A stretch of DNA of 54,915 bases from an uncultured Pseudanabaenaceae cyanobacterium (GTDB lineage Bacteria; Cyanobacteriota; Cyanobacteriia; PCC-9006; JAAUQQ01). This document shows, piece after piece, positions 35,939 through 45,466 of the stretch. A program made the translations under genes and the position numbers. The stretch is from assembly GCA_938002085.1 (NCBI GenBank), contig CALLAT010000067.1, positions 1 to 54,915 on the forward strand. The letters run 5' to 3'. The notes beneath the pieces are model-generated. The model was not told the DNA's origin, searched no databases, and was given only the letters and a program-made list of their open reading frames with translations. Within the stretch, counting starts at the first letter, position 1. Each line of letters starts with the position of its first letter.

Positions 35939-36795
35939 CTGCGATCGTCGGGGGCTGGGTAGGTGACTCTGGGATGATTGAGCTTGCCCTTGTTACTATT
36001 CTGAGCCGACCTTGTAGCATTTGCGGCTGTGATGTGGCCCGATCTAGGGGCTACCTGAGGGGGATTTTGCCAACATTGCGTTGGACAAAGCCGTCTCTTT
36101 ATTGTGTGCTCTTAGTATTTTCTTTATGTGGGGTGGGGCATGAACTGCGGCATCAGTTCTCTGATCTAGCTGTGTTTAGATGCTGTTATCCTGCTAAACA
36201 CTTGTGTTGTAGAACTTCAATGTTTTGCCAAAGGAGAGGTGGAGAAGCCATGAGCAAGGGTTGGCTTCATACAATCTTTATAGTAGGCGCGATTTTAGGT
36301 GAATCTCCCATTAAATTCTTTAGTCAATATCTTGCAATTAGCGACTATCAAAATATACTGATTTACATAGTCAGGAGCGCGGGTATTGGAAAGTGAGTTG
36401 TAATCTTTCCTACCGTTGTTCAGGTGCAGCACTGTAATGCTGCAAAGTGTTTTACCAAGTTTCATAGTCAATTGGGGCAGTTTGTCGCTTTGGCAGACAA
36501 GTCTTGATTCACTTCTCATGTGGTTTGCCTGCTAGGGATTGATGGCTGCTGTGGCTGTGGGCCGCGCAGTAAGGCAGACGGCTCATGGGCTGGCGCAAGA
36601 TTTGTTTTTAGTTCATACAGATGTGGAGTTAGCAGTCTAGTCATGACTGGTTGCTGAACTGTTGCATCGGCATAGGTCCGTGAGTTGTCTGTCTCGCAGG
36701 CTTGATGATGGCTTGTTATACAAGTTGTTTGAGAGCGTGGGAGGTGACGTAATTGGGTGCCGGGTTCAAGCGATTGATGGATGTAGGAGCTAAAT
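35939..36795. other. AT-richer accessory spacer
   Basis: About 850 bases whose base composition and codon-like patterns differ from the neighbouring purine genes. A frame of 140 codons (35974-36396) is open, but only its last 48 codons, from ATG 36250, have a good ribosome binding site. A small hairpin at 36426-36443 (GCAGCA/TGCTGC) follows that ORF. The remaining 350 bases before the PTP-CTERM gene show no gene I can support. Confidence 0.45.
36250..36396 (+). CDS. Possible small hydrophobic protein
   Basis: 48 codons starting ATG at 36250 with GGAGAGGTGGAG ending five bases before it, a strong ribosome binding site. The peptide begins MSKGWLHTIFIVGAILG and has a hydrophobic stretch at 8-17 and another near the C-terminus (NILIYIV). 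I recognise no family. A weak hairpin follows about 30 bases after the stop. It may be chance; the ribosome binding site is the main support. Confidence 0.35.
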   Translation: MSKGWLHTIFIVGAILGESPIKFFSQYLAISDYQNILIYIVRSAGIGK

Positions 36796-37575
36796 ATGTT
36801 TGAGAAGGATGATTGTGTGAATGTTGATGCTACTTCATCGACTAAAACTGCTTTGAGCTATGCCGATAAGCTTGCATTGATGGCTGGTTCAGTATCAGCT
36901 GTTTCCCTGTTGCCAGTGGCAGCAGCGCAGGCTGCGATTATGCACACATCAGGCAGTCCTGTGAATGTGACACTACCTAGTGGTAATGGGTTTAACTCGT
37001 CCGATTGGGACATTGATGGTGACGGGAATAGTGACTTTTTTCTAGGGGCAAGTAATTCTACAGGTGGTTCTTATGGTTACTATGGATTTGCACTTATGGG
37101 ATTGATTGGTTCTGGTGGAAATAATATCGCAGGACAGTTTGGCAACCCATTGGTAGCTAACAGTTCCGTAAGGGTTGGTAGCTCACTGGCCTTTCAAGGG
37201 ACTGGCTTCATCTTTAGCAATATAGTAGGCAGCTCGTCAACATATGCAGTGCTCGGTAATTGGAATAGTTTTACTCCAGCCAACGGTGCATTCTTTGGCT
37301 TCCGCTTTGCTAATGCAAACCTGGGTAATGCAATCAATTATGGCTGGGCTAGAGCAATTTTTGACTTAACTGGAGCTAGGCCAAGCTTTACCATTGCTGA
37401 GTGGGCCTATGAAGATGATGGCAGCTCCATTCACGTACCTGATACATCCTCCGCAGAAGCTGTTCCAACACCTTCTTTGGCTCTAGGTATCTTGTCTATG
37501 GGCGCAGCAAGCATTCGTCGTTGGCGTAAGCAAAAGCGTGAGCTTCAAGCCGCTGTTGACCAGCAAGCCGCGTAG
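36796..37575 (+). CDS. Secreted protein with PTP-type (PEP-CTERM-like) sorting signal
   Basis: 259 residues; TAGGAG six bases before ATG 36796. After about 25 polar residues there is a hydrophobic stretch ending in AAAQAA, a likely signal peptide. The middle is a beta-rich, Gly/Ser/Asn-rich domain with a DWDIDGDGNSDF loop that resembles a calcium site, and a YGWARAIFDL ... TIAEWAYE ending often seen in exosortase substrates. The C-terminus has VPTPS, a hydrophobic helix (LALGILSMGAASI) and a basic tail (RRWRKQKR), the layout of cyanobacterial PTPA-CTERM proteins. It is probably exported, cleaved and surface-bound. No exosortase is in the window. It lies 213 bases before the sulfotransferase fusion gene. 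Confidence 0.75.
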   Translation: MFEKDDCVNVDATSSTKTALSYADKLALMAGSVSAVSLLPVAAAQAAIMHTSGSPVNVTLPSGNGFNSSDWDIDGDGNSDFFLGASNSTGGSYGYYGFALMGLIGSGGNNIAGQFGNPLVANSSVRVGSSLAFQGTGFIFSNIVGSSSTYAVLGNWNSFTPANGAFFGFRFANANLGNAINYGWARAIFDLTGARPSFTIAEWAYEDDGSSIHVPDTSSAEAVPTPSLALGILSMGAASIRRWRKQKRELQAAVDQQAA

Positions 37576-37613
37576 CTTTAATCGTTAATTTAACCCAGGA
37601 GATATAGCTCGAA

Positions 37614-37659
37614 AGAGCAGCTAAATTACTCACTTTAGAGTGGGAATTTTAGCTGCTCT
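37614..37659 (+). terminator. Hairpin after the PTP-CTERM gene
   Basis: AGAGCAGCTAAA pairs exactly with TTTAGCTGCTCT; the loop contains a second small stem. No T run follows, so termination may be partial. Confidence 0.6.
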
Positions 37660-37788
37660 CGTCAGCATCCTTATTCTAGAAATATTAATTTAATTCAATT
37701 TAAATCTGTTGATTAACTTGTGGTTCCGTAGGAGGCTCGTAAGCTCGCAAATCGATAAATCCAATAGTAAATTTTACTCATTACTTTT

Positions 37789-40602
37789 ATGTCTACTTCC
37801 CTTTCTAAAAAAGTTTTACTCATTGGCTGGGACGCTGCAGATTGGAAGGTCATTACTCCCCTAATTGATGAAGGGAAAATGCCTAATATGGGGCGCTTTC
37901 TGGATCGGGGAGCGATGGGGAATCTTGCAACGCTTTACCCCGTTCTTTCCCCAATGCTCTGGACCTCGATCGCCACAGGAAAGCGCGCTTACAAGCATGG
38001 CGTCCATGGCTTTGCTGAACCCGATCCCAGCGGTGCTGGCGTTCGCCCCGTAACCAACACTAGCCGCAACACCAAAGCCCTATGGAATATCCTCAACCAG
38101 GAAGGTAAGCAATCCAATGTTGTCGGTTGGTGGCCAACTGATCCAGTTGAACCCATCAATGGGGTAATGGTCTCTAATCACTACCAGTCAGCCCCAAAGG
38201 ATTACACCAAAGGCTGGCCAGTTAAGCCAGGAACAATTCATCCCCAACGGTTGCTTGAGCCCTTGGCCAAGCTGCGAGTTCGCCCCGAAGAGATTGAAGG
38301 GGATATGCTGCTGCCCTTTGTCCCTAAAGCTCCAGAAGTAGATCAACAGAAGGATCAACGCCTGTTCAGTATTGCGAAGATTCTGGCTGAAACGGCTTCC
38401 ATTCAAGCTGCGGCCACTGCCATTATGCAGCTAGAGCCCTGGGACTTTATGGCCGTCTATTTTGATGCCATCGACCACTTTGGCCATGGCTTTATGCGCT
38501 ACCATCCCCCACGCTCTCCCTGGATTGCAGAAGCCGACTTTGAGCTGTACAAAGGGGTAATTGAAGCAGCCTACCGCTTCCACGACATGATGCTGGGCGT
38601 TTTGATGGAGCTAGCCGGAGAAGACACCACCATCATCATTGTCTCTGACCATGGCTTCCATCCCGATCGCCTACGTCCCCACCATTTACCCAATGAGCCC
38701 GCTGGTCCAGCGGAAGAACATCGTCCCTTTGGAATCGTTGCCATGAATGGCCCTGGCATCAAACAGGATGAGCTGATTTTTGGAGCCAGTTTACTGGATA
38801 TTACGCCTACCATTTTGACTTTGATGGGCTTGCCCATTGGGCGAGACATGGATGGTAAGCCACTGGTCAATGCCTTTACTGAAGTCCCTGAACTGGCCTA
38901 TATCGATAGTTGGGATGCTGTGGAGGGTGATGCAGCCATGCTGCCAGAGGATCAGCAGGTTGATCCGGTCGATTCCCAAGAGGCGATACAGCAACTGGTA
39001 GACCTGGGCTACATTGATGAGCCGGGGCAAGATCAGCAAGAAGCCATTGCCAATACGGTCCGGGAACTGAAGTACAACTTAGCCCGTGCCTACATCGGAG
39101 CCAACCATCAACGCGAAGCCATCCCACTCTTGCAAGAGTTGTGGGAACAATTCCCAGAAGAGAACCGATTTGGGTTAAAGCTATTTGAGGCCTATTTAGC
39201 TATCCAGCAGGTCCAAGAGGCTCGCCAAACGCTGGAGAATTTGGTTGTGAGCAAGCAGAAATGCGCGACGGAAGCGCAGCAACAGTTAAAAGACTGGCAA
39301 GGCAAGCTCAAAGACAAAAAGCCAGAAGAGATTGATCAAAAGACTCAACAAACCATTCGCCGTTTGCGGGGCAGAGCAGCGACCAACATGAATACGCTGG
39401 CTTACCTCCAAGGGGCTTTGCTCCAGGCAGAAGGCAAACATGCAGAGGCCCTCAAATCATTTGAGCAGGCCAAGAAAGTACAGCTCCATAATCAGCCCAG
39501 CCTGTATCTCAAGATTGCTGACGTGTACATGGCCCAGCGAGATTACGACATGGCCGAGTCGAATCTGCATTATGTTTTGGAGATAGACCCAGTCAATCCA
39601 CAGGCTCAGTATGGGCTATGCCGCTGCTACATCAAGCAACGTCGTAACCAAGAAGCCATTGATGCAGCGGTGGCAACCTTGGGTCTGCATCACCATAACC
39701 CCAGGGCTCACTACTTGTTGGGTGTGGCATTGAGGCGAGTCGGGCGCAAAGATGAGGCCGTCAAGGCTTTAGAAACAGCAATCTCGCTCAATCCCGTCTT
39801 TCCTTCAGCCCATCGAGTTTTAGCCGCTCTCTATCAGCATCACTGCCAAGACCCGGAGCTAGCTGCTACCCATCGTCGACTGTCACGGGAGTCACAACGG
39901 CGGATTCGCCAGTTTAAAGCAGGTGAGATTCCGTTGGGAACAACACCTGCTGATGTTCAAGACTGGCAGCGAAAGACCGAAACCGTCGACCAGCTTCGTC
40001 ATAATGCATCTGTGGCAGAGAGCATCATGTTGGTTTCTGGATTGCCCCGCTCAGGTACCTCCATGATGATGCAAATGCTAGCTGCCGGTGGATTATCCGT
40101 TTTGACAGATGGAGAGCGTGTTGCAGACGAGAGTAATCAAAAGGGCTACTACGAGCTGGAAAAAGTGAAACAGCTCGCTCCCAATAGTCAATGGCTGAAA
40201 GAAGCAGAGGGGCAAGGAGTTAAGGTTATTGCTCAGCTATTGCCTCGATTGCCTCGGCAGCTGAGCTACCGCGTGATTTTCATGCAGCGGCCTCTAGAAG
40301 AAGTGGTTGCTTCCCAGCACAAGATGCTAAAGCATTTAGGCAAAAAAGGAGGCAAGCTAAACGATGAGCAGCTGTCGCAGACTTACGTTAAACAGTTGAA
40401 TAATATTCAACGCCTGATTGAATGTAACCCTCAATTTAGCGTTCTGTACGTGGACTACAATCAGGCCCTATCAGAGCCTGTAACAGTCGCGAAGCAAGTC
40501 AATGAATTTCTGGATGGACAACTAGATGAAGCTGGCATGGCTAGTGCAGTCATGCCAGACTTGAGCCACCATCGATCCAAAGCCGCTGAAGTATCCGCTT
40601 AG
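37789..40602 (+). CDS. Fusion of alkaline-phosphatase-superfamily phosphodiesterase, TPR repeats and sulfotransferase
   Basis: 937 residues with no signal peptide. Residues 8-390 are a type I phosphodiesterase / nucleotide pyrophosphatase fold: metal site GWDAADW, nucleophile region SPMLWTSIATG, YFDAIDHFGHGF and VSDHGFHPD. Residues about 420-490 and 530-690 form TPR repeats (ALKSFEQAKKVQLHNQPSLY; AVKALETAISLNPVFPSAHR). Residues about 745-925 are a sulfotransferase with the PAPS loop GLPRSGTSMM near 750 and a 3'-phosphate segment FMQRPLEEVVASQ. One chain could thus both hydrolyse phosphate or sulfate esters and add sulfate, with TPRs binding the target. Target unknown; the upstream exported protein or an exopolysaccharide are guesses. 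The PAP phosphatase gene follows at 41032. Confidence 0.85.
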   Translation: MSTSLSKKVLLIGWDAADWKVITPLIDEGKMPNMGRFLDRGAMGNLATLYPVLSPMLWTSIATGKRAYKHGVHGFAEPDPSGAGVRPVTNTSRNTKALWNILNQEGKQSNVVGWWPTDPVEPINGVMVSNHYQSAPKDYTKGWPVKPGTIHPQRLLEPLAKLRVRPEEIEGDMLLPFVPKAPEVDQQKDQRLFSIAKILAETASIQAAATAIMQLEPWDFMAVYFDAIDHFGHGFMRYHPPRSPWIAEADFELYKGVIEAAYRFHDMMLGVLMELAGEDTTIIIVSDHGFHPDRLRPHHLPNEPAGPAEEHRPFGIVAMNGPGIKQDELIFGASLLDITPTILTLMGLPIGRDMDGKPLVNAFTEVPELAYIDSWDAVEGDAAMLPEDQQVDPVDSQEAIQQLVDLGYIDEPGQDQQEAIANTVRELKYNLARAYIGANHQREAIPLLQELWEQFPEENRFGLKLFEAYLAIQQVQEARQTLENLVVSKQKCATEAQQQLKDWQGKLKDKKPEEIDQKTQQTIRRLRGRAATNMNTLAYLQGALLQAEGKHAEALKSFEQAKKVQLHNQPSLYLKIADVYMAQRDYDMAESNLHYVLEIDPVNPQAQYGLCRCYIKQRRNQEAIDAAVATLGLHHHNPRAHYLLGVALRRVGRKDEAVKALETAISLNPVFPSAHRVLAALYQHHCQDPELAATHRRLSRESQRRIRQFKAGEIPLGTTPADVQDWQRKTETVDQLRHNASVAESIMLVSGLPRSGTSMMMQMLAAGGLSVLTDGERVADESNQKGYYELEKVKQLAPNSQWLKEAEGQGVKVIAQLLPRLPRQLSYRVIFMQRPLEEVVASQHKMLKHLGKKGGKLNDEQLSQTYVKQLNNIQRLIECNPQFSVLYVDYNQALSEPVTVAKQVNEFLDGQLDEAGMASAVMPDLSHHRSKAAEVSA

Positions 40603-40648
40603 TCTGAGCTGATTTTGGCCAGAGATGCGAGAACTGCATCTCTGGCTT

Positions 40649-40951
40649 TTAGCTATCTGCCAGGTGGTATTCGCGGGCCTCAACTAGTTCGTAGGTGCCT
40701 GCGCCCATGGCTTGGGTGAACTGTGCTTCCAGTGCGGTGAGTTCGGTGATGGGGATGGCTTTCCACTGGCCGCGATCGCTCCACCAAATCGCGGCAATGA
40801 TTTCACCGGGGTCCTCAGGGTTGAGCCAGACTTCTTTTTTGTGATAGCCCGGATTTTGGGACAGCGCTACGGTCCAGATAGCTTTGTCTTGTTGGACAAA
40901 CTGGTCGCGCAGGAGAGGCTCAACGCGAAAGCGCAGATATTCGATGTACAT
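40649..40951 (-). CDS. TIGR03792 family protein (antibiotic-monooxygenase-like fold)
   Basis: 100 residues. The pattern I-E-x-L-x-F-x-V-x-P, I-W-T, L-x-x-x-P-G-Y-x-x-K-E-V-W, W-W-S-D-x-x-x-W and the final Q-A-M-G matches the small cyanobacterial TIGR03792 family, a dimeric ferredoxin-like alpha/beta barrel. Function is unknown; some relatives bind haem or act on quinones. It lies opposite to its neighbours, between the sulfotransferase fusion and the PAP phosphatase gene, convergent with the former. ATG at 40951. Confidence 0.8.
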   Translation of the reverse strand: MYIEYLRFRVEPLLRDQFVQQDKAIWTVALSQNPGYHKKEVWLNPEDPGEIIAAIWWSDRGQWKAIPITELTALEAQFTQAMGAGTYELVEAREYHLADS

Positions 40952-41031
40952 GACTTCGTTCGGGAGGCGTGACGGAAGGGCGATGATTTCACGCTAGCAT
41001 TTGAGCTGGTCCTTTTCTCTTCTGCTTTGCG

Positions 41032-42033
41032 ATGTCTGATTTAGAGAATGCTTTGGCCTATCAAGCTGAACGGAAACTGGCGATTGCCGCAGCGCTATCA
41101 GCAGCCCAGCTGTGCGAGACGGTGCGGGCAGAGCAGTTGGCTAATGCGGTGGATAAGCCCGATGCCAGCCCAGTGACCATCGCCGACTACGGCTCCCAGG
41201 CGCTGATTTGCCGTGCCTTAGCAGAGACTTTCCCAGCAGACCCGGTGGTGGGCGAGGAGGATGCGACGCTGTTGCAGAGTCAGGGTGACTTGCTTCAGCA
41301 GGTGACGCAGATGGTGGGGCGATTTGTTGCTGATGCTACTGAGGCTGAGGTTTTAGATTGGGTCGGGCGAGGGAAGGGGGAGATTGGTAAGCGCTTTTGG
41401 ACGTTGGACCCGATTGATGGCACGAAGGGGTATGTGCGGGGAGACCAATATGCGATCGCTCTAGCCCTAATTGAAAATGGCCAAGTTCAGCTGGGTGTGG
41501 TGGTTTGCCCAGCGTTACCTTTTGATGATGCTACAACTGGGATGTTGTCTGGAACTGTGTTTTTAGCGGTGCGGGGGCAGGGGGCGCAGATGCTGAGCCT
41601 TGATCAGCAGCAGTCCAGACCTTTGCAGGTGAATGGCGAGGCGCAGCGATCGTCGTTTCGGTTGATTCAGAGTGTGGTGGCGGCCCATGGGACGCCAGAG
41701 GAACAGTTGGCGGCGGCTCAGGCGGTTGGGATTACAACTGATCCGTTGTCGATGGATAGTTTGGGGAAGTATGGGGCGATCGCGCGGGGCGATGCGGATC
41801 TCTATTTGCGGTTGCCGTCGGCGAGTTCAACCCATCGCTGTGAAAATATTTGGGACCATGCGGCGGGGGCGATCGTGTTGGAGGAAGCTGGGGGGCAAGT
41901 GAGCGATCGCCATGGCAAGCCTTTGGATTTCACCAGTGGGATTAAGATGACGGGAAATGTGGGGATTGTTGCCAGCAATGGTCTTTTGCATGATGCCGTG
42001 ATTGAAGCATTGGGGACGAGTGCTGCGGGATAG
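41032..42033 (+). CDS. HAL2/CysQ-type 3'(2'),5'-bisphosphate nucleotidase
   Basis: 333 residues, the length of the HAL2/SAL1 type. Inositol-monophosphatase fold with VGEEDATLL, the metal motif FWTLDPIDGTKGYVRGDQYA, and IWDHAAGAIVLEEAGG near the C-terminus. It removes the 3'-phosphate of PAP (and PAPS), the by-product of sulfotransferases and of sulfate reduction, and may also act on inositol phosphates. The sulfotransferase fusion gene 430 bases upstream would make PAP, so a link is plausible. ATG at 41032. Confidence 0.88.
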   Translation: MSDLENALAYQAERKLAIAAALSAAQLCETVRAEQLANAVDKPDASPVTIADYGSQALICRALAETFPADPVVGEEDATLLQSQGDLLQQVTQMVGRFVADATEAEVLDWVGRGKGEIGKRFWTLDPIDGTKGYVRGDQYAIALALIENGQVQLGVVVCPALPFDDATTGMLSGTVFLAVRGQGAQMLSLDQQQSRPLQVNGEAQRSSFRLIQSVVAAHGTPEEQLAAAQAVGITTDPLSMDSLGKYGAIARGDADLYLRLPSASSTHRCENIWDHAAGAIVLEEAGGQVSDRHGKPLDFTSGIKMTGNVGIVASNGLLHDAVIEALGTSAAG

Positions 42034-42253
42034 AGCTAGGGAAAAGCTCTGGTTGATAGAGGGTATAGCGATCGTATTGGCCCTTAGCCAAACATGATTT
42101 CGATGACTGGCAGCTATTATAAAAACCTGATTGAAGTTGGCTGCAATCCAATACTGTTAGGCTACTGGGCCCATTTCTGCTGGGGAAATTCTTCGCAGTG
42201 AGTTGTAGCTTGCAGATGCTGCACAGGCATCAACATGCGCTGTCGAACTCAGG

Positions 42254-43585
42254 TTAATAAACGGTCAGCGATTCAACTTTTCGTGTCGCGGCAATGGGTT
42301 GATTCTCAAATGGAGCATATTGATTCTCAGTTTGCTGGGCCTTACGCTTGAGCCAGGGAAAAAGCCAACGCAGCAGCTTGAGTTGTATAAACACAGCCTG
42401 AGGATCAGATAGGTGGGTTTTCGGTAAGCCCAAGCCCAGCTCCTTAAAGACTAAACCTAGGGGCACATCAACTTGATCCTGGAGCTTAAGCAGCTTCGCA
42501 AACAGGGGGCCATAGGCGCCCATTAGCGAACCCACGCCACCGCGAGCCTGGCCCCAGCCCAGAAAAGATAACCCTCGATAATCCGAGAGAAATGACCCTG
42601 CATAGCATTGAGCCGTGGCGCCCTTAACTCGCTGTAGCTCCGGGGGCAAGAAGGGATAGGCCAAGTGATACCCCGTTGCGCAAACGATCGTATCCACTGT
42701 TGCGCTCGTGCCGTCGACAAAGTGAACTTGATGCCCCTCTAAGCGCTCAACCTCGGGCTTTGGCACAATGCGCCCGTGCTGAATGTAGTAGGGAACTTCA
42801 TTGTTGAGGGTGGGATGTTTGTCGAAGAGGCGATGCTTGGGCTTAGGGAGTCCGTAGCTTTTGTGGGGGCCAAAGGTGAGACGAATAATGCTGTGGACGA
42901 TCAGTCGCTGTAGCCATCCCGGCGTCCAGGGCCGAAATAAATTGACGATGGGAATCCCCGCAAAGCTTTTGGGAATAAACCAGACTGATTCTCGCAAACT
43001 TAAGATGGACTTCGCCCCCACCCGGCCCGCCTCCGCCGCAATGTCACAGGCAGAGTTGCCGCCGCCAATAACCAACACCCGTTTCCCTCGGAGCTGATCG
43101 GGATGGCGATAGTCTTTTGAATGCCAAATCTCGCCGCTAAATTCTCCCTTGAACTCTGGGAACCGCTTAGACCAGTGGTGCCCATTACAAAGAATCACGC
43201 CTTTATAGACAGACTGCTCACCAGTCTCGAAAGTCACTTCCCAATAATTTTCTTCAATGGGCCTGACCAACGTGACTTTGGTATTGAGTTGTATATGCTC
43301 CCTCAGCTGGAAGTGGTCGGTGAATGCATTGATATAGGCCACCATGTTCTTCGCACTGGGGAATGGAGGGTAGCTCTCCGGCATGGGGAACTGGGGGAAC
43401 TGGGTGACCTTTTTAGAAGAAATGATATGAGCTGTGGAATACACGCCGTGGTGCCAGTTGCCCCCAATATCGTCACTGGCATCCACTTGGTCATAGGCAA
43501 TGCCAGCAGCCTTAAGGGACTGGGCGATGCCTAGACCCACAAATCCAGCTCCAATAATTAACTGTTTCTGTTGGGTATTGCTCAT
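42254..43585 (-). CDS. Flavin-containing monooxygenase
   Basis: 443 residues from ATG at 43585; a longer frame would overlap the SDR gene. FAD site IIGAGFVGLG near the N-terminus, FMO fingerprint FSGEIWHSKDY (F-x-G-x-x-x-H-x-x-x-Y), and the NADPH site VLVIGGGNSACDIA. A Tyr rather than Trp at the end of the fingerprint favours an N/S-oxidising or broad FMO over a classical Baeyer-Villiger enzyme. The C-terminus continues with IVCATGYHLAYPF, the usual FMO A-T-G-Y motif. It is the last gene of a hydrolase-SDR-FMO operon, 53 bases after the SDR stop. Substrate unknown, probably lipophilic. Confidence 0.88.
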   Translation of the reverse strand: MSNTQQKQLIIGAGFVGLGIAQSLKAAGIAYDQVDASDDIGGNWHHGVYSTAHIISSKKVTQFPQFPMPESYPPFPSAKNMVAYINAFTDHFQLREHIQLNTKVTLVRPIEENYWEVTFETGEQSVYKGVILCNGHHWSKRFPEFKGEFSGEIWHSKDYRHPDQLRGKRVLVIGGGNSACDIAAEAGRVGAKSILSLRESVWFIPKSFAGIPIVNLFRPWTPGWLQRLIVHSIIRLTFGPHKSYGLPKPKHRLFDKHPTLNNEVPYYIQHGRIVPKPEVERLEGHQVHFVDGTSATVDTIVCATGYHLAYPFLPPELQRVKGATAQCYAGSFLSDYRGLSFLGWGQARGGVGSLMGAYGPLFAKLLKLQDQVDVPLGLVFKELGLGLPKTHLSDPQAVFIQLKLLRWLFPWLKRKAQQTENQYAPFENQPIAATRKVESLTVY

Positions 43586-43638
43586 ACAACGGCTGGGCTG
43601 ATGCTCTGAATAAAGGGAGGGGGAGAACTGGCTGGGGC

Positions 43639-44445
43639 TTAGCTTGACTGGGCCTTGCTGCGCCCCAGTAATCCAAAGATAAATGGGAAATAGCGTTTGA
43701 GCCAATGTCCAATCAAGGCGAATTTATCTGGGAAAACCTCATTTTGGTTACGTTCAATCGCGCGAATCGTTTTAGCCATGATCTGATTCGGGTCAGTGGT
43801 CAGCGCATTGGGTAAAGGCTTATCAGACTCGGCAAAACGGCCAAACCGAGGACCGTTCAGCAACGGCGTCCGGCTAAAGAACGGATAGACGGTGGTGACT
43901 TGCACATCGTAAGGCGTCAGCTCATGGCGCAACCCTTCGCTGAAGCCCCGCAGTCCAAATTTGCTAGCGGCATAGGCCGTCAGGCCGGGCATGGCAATCC
44001 AGCCCGCCAGAGACGAAATGTTGACAATGTGTCCCTGGCCGCGAGCCATCATGTCGGTGGCAAAGCGAGTGCTGAGGCGCATGGGGGCGAGGAGATTGAC
44101 CTGCATCATGGTGTCCCAGCGATCGGCGGGAGTGTCCACCATGGTGCCTAGTAGGGCAATGCCAGCATTGTTAATCACAACGTCGGGAATAACATTGAGC
44201 TTTTGGACTTCGCCATAGAGCGCTTCGCAGCCGTTGACATCTGCAATATCGAGATCAAAACAGGCGATCACTTTGCCGGGGCTAGCTTCGGTTTCCAGGC
44301 TGTCGAGTTGGGATTTCAGATTGGCCGAGGGATGATCGGTGAGGATAAGCTGACTGCCTTTGGCTAGCAGTTGGCGGGTTAGCGATCGCCCAAACCCGCC
44401 TGCGGCCCCTGTAATTAAAACGGTTGCGTCTTGGAGTTGAGTCAT
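43639..44445 (-). CDS. Short-chain dehydrogenase/reductase (SadH-like position)
   Basis: 268 residues from ATG at 44445. Cofactor motif TGAAGGFGRS, NNAG in VVINNAGIALLG, catalytic Ser in NISSLAGW and YAASKFGLRG for the Tyr-Lys pair, a classical SDR. It oxidises or reduces an alcohol/ketone with NAD(P)H. The C-terminus has a hydrophobic stretch (LIGHWLKRYFPFIFGLLG) that may anchor it to a membrane. It lies 46 bases after the hydrolase stop and 53 before the FMO, so the three genes are almost certainly co-transcribed. Confidence 0.9.
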   Translation of the reverse strand: MTQLQDATVLITGAAGGFGRSLTRQLLAKGSQLILTDHPSANLKSQLDSLETEASPGKVIACFDLDIADVNGCEALYGEVQKLNVIPDVVINNAGIALLGTMVDTPADRWDTMMQVNLLAPMRLSTRFATDMMARGQGHIVNISSLAGWIAMPGLTAYAASKFGLRGFSEGLRHELTPYDVQVTTVYPFFSRTPLLNGPRFGRFAESDKPLPNALTTDPNQIMAKTIRAIERNQNEVFPDKFALIGHWLKRYFPFIFGLLGRSKAQSS

Positions 44446-44491
44446 GGTGAGAAGGGATGCAGCCCAGGGCGCTAGGTTGGAAGACTGAGGT

Positions 44492-45466
44492 TTAGAGACT
44501 CGGTTCGGCAGGTTGATGGGGAACGTTAGCGATTGCAGCCTTAATATCTGCGGCAATGGCATCAAAGGCAGGCACTGCCCCGGAACAAAAGCTCGGAAAC
44601 ATCAAAAAGGCATGGATCATCCCAGGATAATCCCTGTAAATCGCGTCGCCTCCAGCGGCTGTAAGCTTTTCTGCAAAGGCCTTGGCTTCATCATGGAGGG
44701 GATCGTACTCGGCTGTCAAAATAAAGGCTGGGGGCAACTGTTCTAGGCTCTCGGCCAGGAGCGGGGAGAAGTACGCGGCTTGAAGATCCGTCGGGGTGTT
44801 CATGTACTGGTCCCGATAAAAGTGAATGTCCGCTTGGCTGAGCAATGGCGCATTGGCATAGCGCTGATGGGACGGATAGGAGAGGGTGCCATCCACCGAG
44901 GGGTACAGCAAACTCTGCCGCAGGATCTGGGGACCGGCCTGATCGCGGGCCATCAAGCAGACTGCTGCTGCCATGTTGCCTCCGGCACTGTCGCCCATCA
45001 CCATCAGTTTGTCTGGAGCTGCACCGAAGCTCTTAGCCTGGGATACAGCCCATAAAACTGCGTCGTAGCAATCTTCTAGGGGGACGGGATATTTGTGCCA
45101 GGGAGCCAGGCGATAGTCCACGGCCATGATCAGGGCACCACTGCGTTTGGCAATTTGTCGGCAGAGGCGATCGTGGGATTCTAGGCTGCCGGTTACCCAA
45201 CCGCCGCCGTGGAAAAAGACAACCAGGGGTAGATCTGCCCCTAAGCGAGGGTAGTAGAGGCGGATGGGGATATCACCATGGCGGCCCACTATAGTTTTGT
45301 CTACAACTTTTGGCAGTGACAGTTTTGCTCCCAGCAGTAGCCGGGCCAAGACACCATCGAGCGGGGCTGCATTACGCTCCTCGATTTCTGACAGGCTATG
45401 GTCGTAGATTGGCTTGCGTCGCTTGAGCAACCAGTCGAGCATGCGAATGCTGAGGTCAGGGGTCAT
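44492..45466 (-). CDS. Alpha/beta hydrolase of the hormone-sensitive-lipase family (LipR-like position)
   Basis: 324 residues. Oxyanion motif FFHGGGWVTGS, nucleophile elbow GDSAGGN, acid residue in AEYDPLHDEA and catalytic His in GMIHAFLMF give a full HSL-type (family IV) esterase. It would cleave small carboxylic esters. First gene of the minus-strand operon; ATG at 45466. The divergent enoyl-reductase-like gene starts at 45645, so both share a 178-base promoter region. Confidence 0.9.
   Translation of the reverse strand: MTPDLSIRMLDWLLKRRKPIYDHSLSEIEERNAAPLDGVLARLLLGAKLSLPKVVDKTIVGRHGDIPIRLYYPRLGADLPLVVFFHGGGWVTGSLESHDRLCRQIAKRSGALIMAVDYRLAPWHKYPVPLEDCYDAVLWAVSQAKSFGAAPDKLMVMGDSAGGNMAAAVCLMARDQAGPQILRQSLLYPSVDGTLSYPSHQRYANAPLLSQADIHFYRDQYMNTPTDLQAAYFSPLLAESLEQLPPAFILTAEYDPLHDEAKAFAEKLTAAGGDAIYRDYPGMIHAFLMFPSFCSGAVPAFDAIAADIKAAIANVPHQPAEPSL

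Noticed and set aside
35974..36249. Longer reading frame of 140 codons running into the small ORF at 36250
   Set aside because: No ribosome binding site at its start, many rare Cys and Arg residues, and no protein-like pattern; only the last 48 codons have a plausible start.
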